14,698 nucleotides of DNA from Balneolales bacterium (GTDB lineage: Bacteria > Bacteroidota > Rhodothermia > Balneolales > Balneolaceae). Position 1 is the first letter of the stretch, and the number at the start of each line of letters is the position of its first letter. Made by a program: the position numbers and the translations under genes. This document shows positions 7,555 to 14,637 of this stretch, one piece after another. The notes beneath the pieces were generated by a model that was not told the DNA's origin, did no database searches, and was given only the letters and a program-made list of their open reading frames with translations. Where the stretch lies: contig JAURMN010000172.1 in NCBI GenBank assembly GCA_030830725.1, positions 1 to 14,698 of the forward strand, written 5' to 3'.

Positions 7555-8365
7555 TGGTTTAATTCTTAGATTGATAACGACGACCCTTCAAAAATCATTC
7601 CAGAAATGGTCTGACAGCAGAAGATTTTTTTTAACCCTTAGTCTGTTGTTTTTAATCGGGATTCTTGCGCCTATAAACGCAGTTGGCCAAATGTTTTCTG
7701 GTGATGAGAATCCCGGACGCTTATCCGCTTCACAAAGTCGTGGTATCGGGCTTTCGGCTGGTATTCAATTAGCGGATTTCACCTATCGACCCTTGGGTGA
7801 AGGGGTGGGAGAGCTTACCTTTAATTCGGAGTTGCTGGCTCTTCATTTGGATCTTGGGGGAATCGAGATTTTTAGTCATTTCGGGCAAGGACTCCCAACC
7901 CCAACTGGAAACGATCTCTCAACCTTCAATATCGGAGCTAATCTCGGAAATGTCTTCCCTTTGCTGATAAGGAATAAAGTCCGATTACTGCTTCCATTGA
8001 CGCTTACTACGGATTTTTTAAGGGTCTCAAGAGATCGTGCCCGATCGGAATTTCAACAAAGCTCTGTGCAGGTGGCAAGTGGCGCACAAGTCGTCTTGAA
8101 TGCGGGGGTTGGAAGAATGGGTAACGGGCCCGTGCTGGCGGTCAAAGGGGAGCCTTTCCTTGGGTTTAGTTATTCTCAGGGATCTTTGTTTGGGGGGTCT
8201 TTACGGGGGGTTCGGGGAGAGGTCACCGTATCCGGCCTTAGAATTACATCTCGTTTAGCCATACGTGCCGGATATCGTTATCAATTTCGAGCCTATAACA
8301 TTGATGGGCTTTTGTACGACTACTCTCTGCAGGGCCACACTTTTTTACTGGGGGTTGGGTTTTGA
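7544..8365 (+). CDS. Predicted outer-membrane beta-barrel-like protein, function unknown
   Basis: About 273 residues from the ATG at 7544. The open frame extends left to an ATG at 7478 inside the peroxidase gene, which I reject as start; an in-frame TTG at 7571 would give a more normal signal peptide. The likely signal is RRFF followed by a long hydrophobic run ending NAVGQ. The mature part alternates short polar and hydrophobic strands rich in Gly (for example GIGLSAGIQLADFTYRP, KVRLLLPLTLTTDF, RLAIRAGYRYQFRAY) and ends in Phe (LLGVGF), as outer-membrane barrels often do. No conserved domain is recognised. The stop codon overlaps the next gene by 4 bp, so it heads a three-gene coupled operon with the 97-residue protein and the PhnP-like hydrolase. 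Confidence 0.7.
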   Translation: MSTIGLILRLITTTLQKSFQKWSDSRRFFLTLSLLFLIGILAPINAVGQMFSGDENPGRLSASQSRGIGLSAGIQLADFTYRPLGEGVGELTFNSELLALHLDLGGIEIFSHFGQGLPTPTGNDLSTFNIGANLGNVFPLLIRNKVRLLLPLTLTTDFLRVSRDRARSEFQQSSVQVASGAQVVLNAGVGRMGNGPVLAVKGEPFLGFSYSQGSLFGGSLRGVRGEVTVSGLRITSRLAIRAGYRYQFRAYNIDGLLYDYSLQGHTFLLGVGF

Positions 8366-8655
8366 AAGCAGTAAAGTTTTTACTGGAACTGGAAGCCCTG
8401 TGTGAACAAAAAGGGTATCGAATCCGTAAGGAAAAGGGTGCTTTTGCGGGAAATCACTGCCTCATTGAAGGAGAAAAAATGATTCTTCTGAACTCTAGAA
8501 GACCCGTTGAATCGCAAGTTGGAACGCTGGCAAGGGTGTTAAAAGAATTGGATTTAGAGGATCTCTATATCAAACCTGCGGTTCGTCGTGAACTTACGGA
8601 ATTATGGAAGCGAAGTGGGTATGTCGATAAATCCGAGTTAGATCTTTTTTCATGA
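8362..8655 (+). CDS. Conserved-looking 97-residue protein of unknown function, TTG start
   Basis: I do not recognise this protein. Its TTG start overlaps the TGA of the barrel gene (TTGA), and its own TGA overlaps the ATG of the hydrolase gene (ATGA), so all three are probably translated in a coupled way. A G-rich run (GGGGGTTGGG) just before the TTG could act as a ribosome site. The sequence is soluble and charged, without signal peptide or membrane segment. An N-terminal helix (residues 1-18) is followed by a short beta-rich part with one Cys (GNHCLIEGEKMILLNSRR, about 30-47), then two helices with VGTLARVLKELDLEDLYIKP (about 53-72). Coding is supported by the tight overlaps and clean frame; no role can be assigned. 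Confidence 0.8.
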   Translation: MKAVKFLLELEALCEQKGYRIRKEKGAFAGNHCLIEGEKMILLNSRRPVESQVGTLARVLKELDLEDLYIKPAVRRELTELWKRSGYVDKSELDLFS

Positions 8656-9410
8656 AGGTCACATTTCTCGGCACGGGTACATCTATGGGGGTTCCGGTTG
8701 CCGGGGGATTCTGGAGGGGGGCTATTGGGCCAGACCCCCGAAACTCACGGACAAGATGCTCTCTTTGGGTTCAGTCTGAAACTACCTCGATCCTTATCGA
8801 TACAGGCCCGGAGTTTAGGCTACAATCCTTACGATCCTCTCTTCGAGATATAGACGCAATTCTGATGACGCATGAACACATGGATCATGTCTCAGGGCTG
8901 GATGATGTTCGCCCTTTTACGGTTGAATATGAACGGCCGATCCCGGTTTATGGCTCTGAAAGAGTCCTTAAATCAATTGAAAACCGCTTTGATTACATGT
9001 TTGGCCCTCGGCGATATCCGGGAGCCACCGACCTAACTCTCCGACCGATCAGCGGACCTTTTGAGATTGGAGATTTACCCATTACCCCTTTGCCTGTCAT
9101 GCACGGGGGCTTGGCGATCTATGGGTATCGAATCGGAAATCTTGCCTACATGACGGATCTGAAAACCCTTCCAGAGGAAACCTATCCTTTGCTGAAGGGG
9201 TGTGAAGTACTTATTATGGGCGCCCTTAGATGGAATCTGCCTCATACCACTCATGCCACGATCGAAGAATCTCTGGAGATTGTAAAGTCACTCTCAGCCA
9301 GGGAAATCTATTTTATCCACATGAACGGATCTGTGGATCAGACAAACGATCAGCAAAAGCTCCCTAAACACGTGCGCTTTGCCTTTGACCAGCAGGTCTT
9401 ATGGCTGTAA
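8652..9410 (+). CDS. PhnP-like metallo-beta-lactamase-fold phosphodiesterase
   Basis: A 252-residue MBL-fold hydrolase closest in layout to PhnP, the phosphoribosyl cyclic phosphodiesterase family. It starts with KVTFLGTGTSMGVPV, then has the metal motif H74-x-H76-x-D78-H79 (THEHMDH) followed by SGLDDVRPF, then His151 (VMHGG), Asp169 (YMTDLK), His201 and His223 (FIHMNG). These are the expected ligands of the catalytic di-metal site. In E. coli PhnP a second, structural zinc is held by three Cys near residues 21-26 and a late His. Here that Cys cluster is replaced by AGGFWRGA, and the residue three after His223 is Gly226. No phosphonate genes lie nearby, so the substrate is uncertain. It is the last gene of the three-gene operon and faces manC 70 bp away. 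Confidence 0.88.
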   Translation: MKVTFLGTGTSMGVPVAGGFWRGAIGPDPRNSRTRCSLWVQSETTSILIDTGPEFRLQSLRSSLRDIDAILMTHEHMDHVSGLDDVRPFTVEYERPIPVYGSERVLKSIENRFDYMFGPRRYPGATDLTLRPISGPFEIGDLPITPLPVMHGGLAIYGYRIGNLAYMTDLKTLPEETYPLLKGCEVLIMGALRWNLPHTTHATIEESLEIVKSLSAREIYFIHMNGSVDQTNDQQKLPKHVRFAFDQQVLWL

Positions 9411-9480
9411 GGTATGGGTGGGTGATACGTTGGAGATGCTTCCGATTGGTCAGCGCACAGGAACGATCTCTAATTTTCCT

Positions 9481-10593
9481 CTACCTGAAGGGTTTGAGAG
9501 AGGGATCCTGAGCTAGCACTTCAACCGCTTTTTTTACCTCTTGCGCTTTGTCTAAGGGGCAGATCATCAAAACCGTTCCGGTGTCCACTATGGCCATTCC
9601 TTCAACACCGATCAACGCTACCAATTTTTGAGAATGTGTAGAAGGATTTGCTGATTTTGAGACAAAAACATGGTTGTTTAGTGAGTCTATCGTAATTATG
9701 CGATTACCAGATGTACTGTTTCCATGTGCATCTTTGGTGGCTAATTCATGCACAGCCGTCCAGCTCCCTACATCATTCCACCCAAAGTCACCCGGCACGA
9801 TCCATACGCGTTCTGACCGCTCCATCAGACCATAATCAATGGAAATAGAGGAAGTGTTCAGGAAAAAATCGTGGATCGAGGCTTCCGACCATTCACCGTT
9901 CATGAAGGGGGCCAATTGACTATACAAGTCTTTCATGTGAATGGAGATTTCGTGCAGAAATCGAGAAGCGCGCCAGATAAACATCCCGCTATTCCAAAGA
10001 TAATTTCCATTTGCCAGAAACTCCTCTGCGGTAGCTCGATCCGGTTTTTCACGAAAGGCTTCCACCTGGAATGAAATCTCTATGCCTTGGTGACGCCATG
10101 CGGCTTGACGGTCGTAGGCAATATATCCATAACCGGTTTCAGGGTGAGTAGGCTGAATCCCAAGCGTAACAAGTGCGTCTTTTTCTTCCGCTGTCAGGAT
10201 CGCGCGCTGGATCACCTCTTGAAAGGCGGCCTCATCTCCGATATGATGATCGGAGGGAAGAATTACAACAACGGCATTGGGATCCTGTGCGGCAATCCTA
10301 GCGCAGGCCAAGGCAATAGGGGGGGCTGTATTGCGAGCGATAGGCTCCCCTATGATTTGTGATTTTTCAAGTTTTGGGAGTTGTTCGGCAACTTTTTCTT
10401 CATATCGCTGATTGGTCACAACCAACCAATTTTCCGGTTTTATTACACCTATAAACCGATTATAGGTAGTCTGTATCATCGTCTCTTCCCCAACAAGAGA
10501 GAGAAACTGTTTGGGTTGATCTTTGGTGCTTAACGGCCAGAAACGAGTTCCGCTTCCGCCGGCTAGTAGAATTCCGTAAACAGACGGGTTCAT
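9481..10593 (-). CDS. manC: Mannose-1-phosphate guanylyltransferase
   Basis: Makes GDP-mannose from mannose-1-phosphate and GTP in the cytoplasm, a donor for mannosylated or fucosylated polysaccharides and glycans. At 370 residues it holds only the nucleotidyltransferase domain; the isomerase domain of bifunctional ManC/AlgA (about 470 residues) is absent. Family motifs are GGSGTRFWPLS (12-22), PKQFL (27-31), EPIARNTAPPIALA (83-96), LPSDH (112-116), GYGYI (154-158), FREKP (180-184, usually FVEKP), WNSGMF (200-205), SIDYGLMER (251-259) and GWNDVGSW (271-278). A good Shine-Dalgarno site AGGAG (10604-10600) is 6 nt before the ATG. It begins 14 bp after the phoR stop on the same strand, so it is probably co-transcribed with phoB-phoR. 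Confidence 0.95.
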   Translation of the reverse strand: MNPSVYGILLAGGSGTRFWPLSTKDQPKQFLSLVGEETMIQTTYNRFIGVIKPENWLVVTNQRYEEKVAEQLPKLEKSQIIGEPIARNTAPPIALACARIAAQDPNAVVVILPSDHHIGDEAAFQEVIQRAILTAEEKDALVTLGIQPTHPETGYGYIAYDRQAAWRHQGIEISFQVEAFREKPDRATAEEFLANGNYLWNSGMFIWRASRFLHEISIHMKDLYSQLAPFMNGEWSEASIHDFFLNTSSISIDYGLMERSERVWIVPGDFGWNDVGSWTAVHELATKDAHGNSTSGNRIITIDSLNNHVFVSKSANPSTHSQKLVALIGVEGMAIVDTGTVLMICPLDKAQEVKKAVEVLAQDPSLKPFR

Positions 10594-10599
10594 GATATG

Positions 10600-10604
10600 C
10601 TCCT
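10600..10604 (-). promoter_or_regulatory. Ribosome binding site of manC
   Basis: AGGAG on the minus strand, 6 nt before the ATG at 10593, in the 14-bp spacer after the phoR stop (TAA at 10610-10608). It supports the manC start and independent translation within the operon. Confidence 0.75.
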
Positions 10605-10607
10605 GAT

Positions 10608-11750
10608 TTAACTGCCTTGTGTTGACTTCTTGTTTTGGGTGAGATGGTAATCCACTTGTTCCTCTTCAGGGCTGATCACAACGCCTCCAGGGCGGGGTAA
10701 TGTTATACTAAATAATGAACCTTTCCCGGGCTGGCTCTCAATATAAAGGTTCTCTCCATGAGACTGCATAATATGTTTCACGATTGACAATCCAAGCCCT
10801 GTACCTCCTTTTTCTCTGGATCTGGATTTATCCGCTCTAAAAAAGCGCTCTGTAACCCGGTTGAGATAAGCAGGATCTATTCCAATCCCACTATCTTTAA
10901 CATAGAGTAAAATTTTATCGCTTTTTTTAGGGAATGCCTGAAGCCCGATCTCTACCCAGCCACCGGCTCTGTTATATTTAATCCCGTTTTCAATCAGATT
11001 TATACACACCTGGCGGATCTGATCTTTATCAGCATAAACGATGAGGTTTTTGTCAAACTCTTTGAGACGAATCTCCACATCTTCTTTTTGGGCTTTGTAC
11101 TGAACACTTTCTACCGCCTCCCCAATGAGTTCTCGCAGTGAAAAATTCACGGGGCGAGGTTTTCGTTCGCCGCTTTCCAATCGAGAAATATCCATCAAAT
11201 CCTTGATCAGGTTAATCAGACGATTGACGTTTCCCATGGCCTTTTCGAGGAATTTCTTATTAACCATAGGGTCTTCTAGTGCCCCATTCAGAAGGGTTTC
11301 AATGAATCCTTGGATGGCAAAAACCGGTGTTTTTAATTCGTGAGATATATCCCCGATAAATTCTTTTCGATAGTTCTCAATCTTATTGAGGCGTGATATT
11401 TCCCTCTCAATTGTCTCGCTTGCCTTCACGGCTTGGCGAAGGAGGTGGTCAATTTCATCTTTGTCTCGGGCAGGCAGCTCTGAATAATCTTCAAACTGTT
11501 TACGATAGATATCGCGGGTTACACGATTAATGAATTGAAGCCGATGGAAGTGGATCAGATAGTGAAGGGAGTAGGTAACAACAAAAATAATTAGACCAAA
11601 TCCAAGAGAAACAACACTGATTCCAATGGCTGTAAGATCAGACCACAACCATGCCTGGAACGCGCTCAAGGCTGTAGCCATCAGGGCAACAGGGAGGGCG
11701 GTTCGATAAGCGGTTCTTGAAAAATGTTGTCTAAAGGGTTCTAATGTCAT
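10608..11750 (-). CDS. phoR: PhoR-type sensor histidine kinase
   Basis: A 380-residue membrane histidine kinase. Two membrane segments (about 18-36 and 41-66) are joined by only about four residues, so there is practically no periplasmic sensor domain. A charged helical linker (about 75-125) follows, then the phospho-acceptor helix with His137 in FIGDISHELKTPVFAI, and the ATP-binding domain: N box NLIENGIKYN (251-260), G1 DSGIG (286-290), F box ERFF (301-304) and G2 GGTGLG (315-320). The H box and the pairing with a PhoB-type regulator fit the PhoR group, but the signal could differ from phosphate. The ATG overlaps the regulator stop (ATGA). The C-terminal tail of about 28 residues is polar. 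Confidence 0.87.
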   Translation of the reverse strand: MTLEPFRQHFSRTAYRTALPVALMATALSAFQAWLWSDLTAIGISVVSLGFGLIIFVVTYSLHYLIHFHRLQFINRVTRDIYRKQFEDYSELPARDKDEIDHLLRQAVKASETIEREISRLNKIENYRKEFIGDISHELKTPVFAIQGFIETLLNGALEDPMVNKKFLEKAMGNVNRLINLIKDLMDISRLESGERKPRPVNFSLRELIGEAVESVQYKAQKEDVEIRLKEFDKNLIVYADKDQIRQVCINLIENGIKYNRAGGWVEIGLQAFPKKSDKILLYVKDSGIGIDPAYLNRVTERFFRADKSRSREKGGTGLGLSIVKHIMQSHGENLYIESQPGKGSLFSITLPRPGGVVISPEEEQVDYHLTQNKKSTQGS

Positions 11751-12424
11751 TCTTTGAAACGATAGCCTACGCCTTTTACCGTCTCAATATAGTGATCGCC
11801 GAGCTTTTCTCTGATTTTTCGTACGTGAACATCTACCGTTCGGTCTACCACATAGATATTATCTCCCCACACTTTGTTGAGGAGAGTCTGACGGTCTAGC
11901 ACCTTGCCTTTTCGGCTGGCCAAATAGTAGAGAAGTTCAAACTCTTTCCGTGGCAGTTGGAATTCTTGCTGCCCGCGAGCCACAACATATTTATCGCGGT
12001 TAATCTCAAGGTCGTCCACCACCAGGCGGTTGGTCGGTTCGTCGGATTGCTCAAATCGCCTCAACAGCGCTTTGATTCGCGAGACCAGTTTTACTGTACT
12101 GATCGGTTTGGTGATATAGTCGTCTGCCCCCTTGTTTAACCCTTCGATTTCGGAGGTTTCATCATCTTTCGCGGTCAGAAAAATGATGGGGGTAGTTTTT
12201 GTGGCGGCGTCGGAACGTAGGGCCTCGCACACTTCAAAGCCGTTCATGCCGGGCATCATTAAATCGAGTAGTACCAGATCTGGCTTATGTTCTTTGGCCA
12301 TCTCGATTCCTTTTATCCCGCGATTTGCCGTATAGACTTTAAAGCCCTCTTGCCTGAGGTTATATTCGATGAGGTCGAGGAGATCCTCTTCGTCATCTAC
12401 TACAAGAATAGTTTTTTTTGCCAC
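11747..12424 (-). CDS. phoB: PhoB-type response regulator (OmpR family)
   Basis: A 225-residue two-domain regulator. The receiver domain (1-122) has the acidic pocket Asp10-Asp11-Glu12, phospho-acceptor Asp54 in VLLDLMMPGMNG, Thr84 and Lys106 in DDYITKP. The winged-helix DNA-binding domain (about 131-225) has the OmpR/PhoB pattern, ending RTVDVHVRKIREKLGD and IETVKGVGYRF. The start is GTG at 12424 (GTG GCA AAA AAA); it fits the usual receiver N-terminus and no ATG alternative exists nearby. No strong ribosome site is seen. Phosphorylation by the overlapping PhoR-type kinase is expected. No pst or phoU genes are in the window, so the assignment to phosphate control rests on similarity alone. 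Confidence 0.88.
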   Translation of the reverse strand: MAKKTILVVDDEEDLLDLIEYNLRQEGFKVYTANRGIKGIEMAKEHKPDLVLLDLMMPGMNGFEVCEALRSDAATKTTPIIFLTAKDDETSEIEGLNKGADDYITKPISTVKLVSRIKALLRRFEQSDEPTNRLVVDDLEINRDKYVVARGQQEFQLPRKEFELLYYLASRKGKVLDRQTLLNKVWGDNIYVVDRTVDVHVRKIREKLGDHYIETVKGVGYRFKE

Positions 12425-12466
12425 AGAAAGTTTGGTTTAGACCGCTGCTGATGCGACTTGTTTGTT

Positions 12467-12495
12467 CGTATAGTGCGTCTTTGTGGTACGTACAA
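12467..12495 (-). promoter_or_regulatory. Candidate promoter of the phoB-phoR-manC operon
   Basis: On the minus strand TTGTAC (12495-12490) and TATACG (12472-12467) are 17 bp apart, resembling -35/-10 elements (3 and 4 of 6 matches to the sigma-70 consensus). The predicted start of transcription, near 12460, is about 36 bp before the GTG start. The -35 lies within the palindrome at 12489-12502. Confidence 0.35.
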
Positions 12496-12502
12496 GTGTA
12501 CG
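12489..12502. promoter_or_regulatory. Palindrome upstream of phoB, possible operator
   Basis: CGTACA-AG-TGTACG is a perfect 6-bp inverted repeat with a 2-bp centre, in the 153-bp gap between ruvA and phoB. It overlaps the candidate -35 element. This is the usual layout of a site for a dimeric repressor or for autoregulation; which protein binds is unknown. OmpR-family regulators usually prefer direct repeats, so PhoB itself is not the obvious ligand. Confidence 0.35.
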
Positions 12503-12577
12503 GAACCATTTTGCAAGGATAAACTCCGAGGAGGTTAAATTTTTGTTATGCTTTCACTTGCCGTGGTTTTTTAACGG

Positions 12578-13174
12578 CTAGGGGCTTTTCAGTGCCGATA
12601 AGGCTTTTCGAATAATACCGCCAGTATCGAGCGTGGGGTCTTCGTTGATTACGAATAAAACGGCGGTCTCGGCTTCTTTTTTCTTAAATCCAAGCGCTTC
12701 GAGCGCAGCAATTGCCTCTTGGTGGGCCATAGGGACCACTGCGTTTGTTCCCTTGCTGGTTTCGCCCGGCCTAAAGATTTTGTCTTTTAATTCCAAGACC
12801 ATCCGTTCGGCGGTTTTGATTCCTATTCCAGGAATTGAAGAAAGGGTTTTCGACTGCCCTGAATGAATGGCCTCCATCAGGCTTGCGGCGTTCATTCCTG
12901 AAAGAATGGTTAGACCTAGTCGTGGTCCCACCCCCTTCACTGTAATTAACAATTCAAAAAGACTTTTCTCCTCAGTACTAAGGAAACCAAACAGGCGTTG
13001 GTCGCCCTCGGTAATATGATGATAGATATAGAGTGTTGCTTTATCGCTGGGTGTTGTAGAAAGTGTTTGGGCGGTAGGCGCCGTAACCTCCACGCGATAT
13101 CCCACTCCACCTGTAAGCAGGATTACAGACTCCTTGCCAATCGTATGCAATTCTCCCTGAAGTAAAGCAATCAT
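12578..13174 (-). CDS. ruvA: Holliday junction branch migration protein RuvA
   Basis: DNA-binding subunit of the RuvAB branch-migration complex; tetramers hold the four-way junction flat. The 198 residues are full length. Residues 1-63 form the OB-fold domain (MIALLQGEL, GVGYRVEV, LFGFL); helix-hairpin-helix motifs are at 79-88 (VKGVGPRLGL) and 114-130 (IPGIGIKTAERMVLELK); the C-terminal domain III, which contacts RuvB, is at about 150-197 (EAIAALEALGFKKKEA). The ATG overlaps the ruvC stop (ATGA) and lacks a good ribosome site, so translation is probably coupled. No ruvB is present in the window. Confidence 0.97.
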   Translation of the reverse strand: MIALLQGELHTIGKESVILLTGGVGYRVEVTAPTAQTLSTTPSDKATLYIYHHITEGDQRLFGFLSTEEKSLFELLITVKGVGPRLGLTILSGMNAASLMEAIHSGQSKTLSSIPGIGIKTAERMVLELKDKIFRPGETSKGTNAVVPMAHQEAIAALEALGFKKKEAETAVLFVINEDPTLDTGGIIRKALSALKSP

Positions 13175-13749
13175 GGGTTTTTAATTCTATCAGGATTTTG
13201 GTTTATGAACGCTGACCAGCTGTTTGATCCTTTTTTATCGGTTTTTTTCGATGAAAAAGAGGGGTTATTGGTGCTATCAGCGGTCTGCTTTAAAAGCGCA
13301 GATACGGAAATGGCCAGGGCGTCGGTGGCGTCGGAAGAGGTGGGGATTTCCTGACCAGGCAATAGTTTTTGAAGCATAAAGGCCACTTGGTCTTTGCTGG
13401 CGTTTCCATTCCCGGTAATTCCCTTTTTGACGGCCTTGGGAAATATTTCCTGAACAGGGACCCCATTGTTCAGGCTGCTTAAGATGACCGCGGCCTGAGC
13501 CCGGCCCAGTTTCAACATTGCCATCGGGTCCATGCCATAGACAGGAGTTTCTACAATTGTGGTATGAGGTTTATATCGTTGGATCCAATTTCCCACTTCG
13601 GAGTAAATCTTTCGAAGTCGCTCCGGATGATCGCCTTCATGTATGAGTGAAATCGCTTCACACGCCAGGATCTGAATCTGATTCTGCGTTTTTTGGGTCA
13701 CGGCAAGCCCCATGACCCTGGAACCTGGGTCAATACCCAGTGCGATCAT
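13171..13749 (-). CDS. ruvC: Holliday junction resolvase RuvC
   Basis: Endonuclease that cuts Holliday junctions in homologous recombination, acting with RuvAB. All four acidic catalytic residues are visible: Asp7 in GIDPGS, Glu67 in VETPVYG, Asp140 and Asp143 in SSDATDALA. The fold ends at about residue 155. The remaining tail of about 37 residues is rich in Ser, Asn and Lys and looks disordered, making the protein (192) longer than the usual 160-175. The ATG overlaps the fabI stop and has its own site GAGGA (13760-13756), 6 nt upstream, inside the fabI coding end. Confidence 0.96.
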   Translation of the reverse strand: MIALGIDPGSRVMGLAVTQKTQNQIQILACEAISLIHEGDHPERLRKIYSEVGNWIQRYKPHTTIVETPVYGMDPMAMLKLGRAQAAVILSSLNNGVPVQEIFPKAVKKGITGNGNASKDQVAFMLQKLLPGQEIPTSSDATDALAISVSALLKQTADSTNNPSFSSKKTDKKGSNSWSAFINQNPDRIKNP

Positions 13750-14573
13750 TCTGTATCCTCGTTATACATCTTAGCAAGATCCTCAATCATCTGCTCTGAA
13801 ATCCCAGAGGTAGAAAATCCACCATCATGAAAAAGATTTTGCATCGTCACCTTTCTGGTTAGATCAGAGAAGAGGGTCACACAATAGTCTGCGCACTCGT
13901 CCGCGGTGGGGTTTCCAAGCGGAGCAATTTTCTCTGCAAAGGTATACATACCATCAAACCCTTTGATTCCGCTTCCAGCTGAGGTTTTGGTGGGGCCTTG
14001 TGAAATGGTGTTTACGCGGATTCCTCTACCACCAAGCCTGGATCCATAATTCCGCGCGATACTTTCCAGAAGTGCCTTTGCATCATTCATATCGGAATAT
14101 TTAGAAAAGATTCGTTGTGCTCCGATATAAGAGAGCGCAACCACGCTGGCTCCATCGTTGAGCACTCCCTCCTCTTCTGCAAAATGGATGACTTTATGAA
14201 GGGAAACAGCAGAGATGTCGAGGGTTTGCTGAAACCATTGATAATTCAGTTTTTCGTACTCTACTTTTTTGCGGATGTTGGGTGACATCCCAATTGCGTG
14301 CAGAATAAAGTCTACCCCTCCTAAATGGTCTTTGGTTTTTTTCATTAACTCCCGAACCTCTTGATCGCTTGTAACATCACAAGGAAAGATAGGGGCGTTC
14401 GTCTCCTCCGAAAGGGCGTTTAAGGCTCCTAATCGTAATGCGATGGGTGCGTTTGAAAGAACAAATTCTGCGCCTTCGCGCTTACAGGCCAGCGCCACTC
14501 TCCACGCAATACTGCGATCATCGAGAGCTCCAAAAATAATTCCTTTTTTTCCCTTAAGAAGGTTGTGACTCAT
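13746..14573 (-). CDS. fabI: Enoyl-[acyl-carrier-protein] reductase FabI (NADH)
   Basis: Reduces enoyl-ACP in the last step of each fatty-acid elongation cycle. It is a short-chain dehydrogenase-like protein of 275 residues. The cofactor-binding N-terminus is KGIIFGALDDRSIAW (10-24), followed by LHAIGMSP (91-98). Active-site residues Tyr149, Tyr159 and Lys166 (SYIGAQ, then KYSDMNDAK) keep the Tyr-x6-Lys spacing of FabI. SQGPTKTSAGSGIKGFD and NLFHDGGFSTSG complete the family pattern. The version with GALDDRSIAW and ADYCVTLFSDLTRKVTMQN is typical of Bacteroidota and relatives, a main reason for the taxonomic guess. It is the first gene of the coupled fabI-ruvC-ruvA unit. No ribosome site is seen before the ATG. 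Confidence 0.97.
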   Translation of the reverse strand: MSHNLLKGKKGIIFGALDDRSIAWRVALACKREGAEFVLSNAPIALRLGALNALSEETNAPIFPCDVTSDQEVRELMKKTKDHLGGVDFILHAIGMSPNIRKKVEYEKLNYQWFQQTLDISAVSLHKVIHFAEEEGVLNDGASVVALSYIGAQRIFSKYSDMNDAKALLESIARNYGSRLGGRGIRVNTISQGPTKTSAGSGIKGFDGMYTFAEKIAPLGNPTADECADYCVTLFSDLTRKVTMQNLFHDGGFSTSGISEQMIEDLAKMYNEDTE

Positions 14574-14607
14574 AACAGTGATAGTTGGGTTAATGAATGG
14601 ATGCCAA

Positions 14608-14637
14608 AAAATACAAAGGGTGTGGGTGAATTGATAA
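14608..14637 (-). promoter_or_regulatory. Candidate promoter of fabI-ruvC-ruvA
   Basis: On the minus strand TTATCA (14637-14632) and TATTTT (14613-14608) are 18 bp apart, each matching 4 of 6 consensus positions. The implied transcription start is about 28 bp before the fabI ATG. The 125 bp right of fabI otherwise hold no gene; the sequence ends there. Confidence 0.3.

Noticed and set aside
9411..9480. Shared terminator between the convergent hydrolase and manC genes
   Set aside because: Only a 5-bp GAGAT/ATCTC pairing with a long loop and no clear T tract; too weak to call.
12560..12578. Hairpin GCCGT/ACGGC overlapping the ruvA stop as a terminator
   Set aside because: Only 5 bp, and the minus strand continues AAGTGAAAG with no T tract, so termination is not supported.
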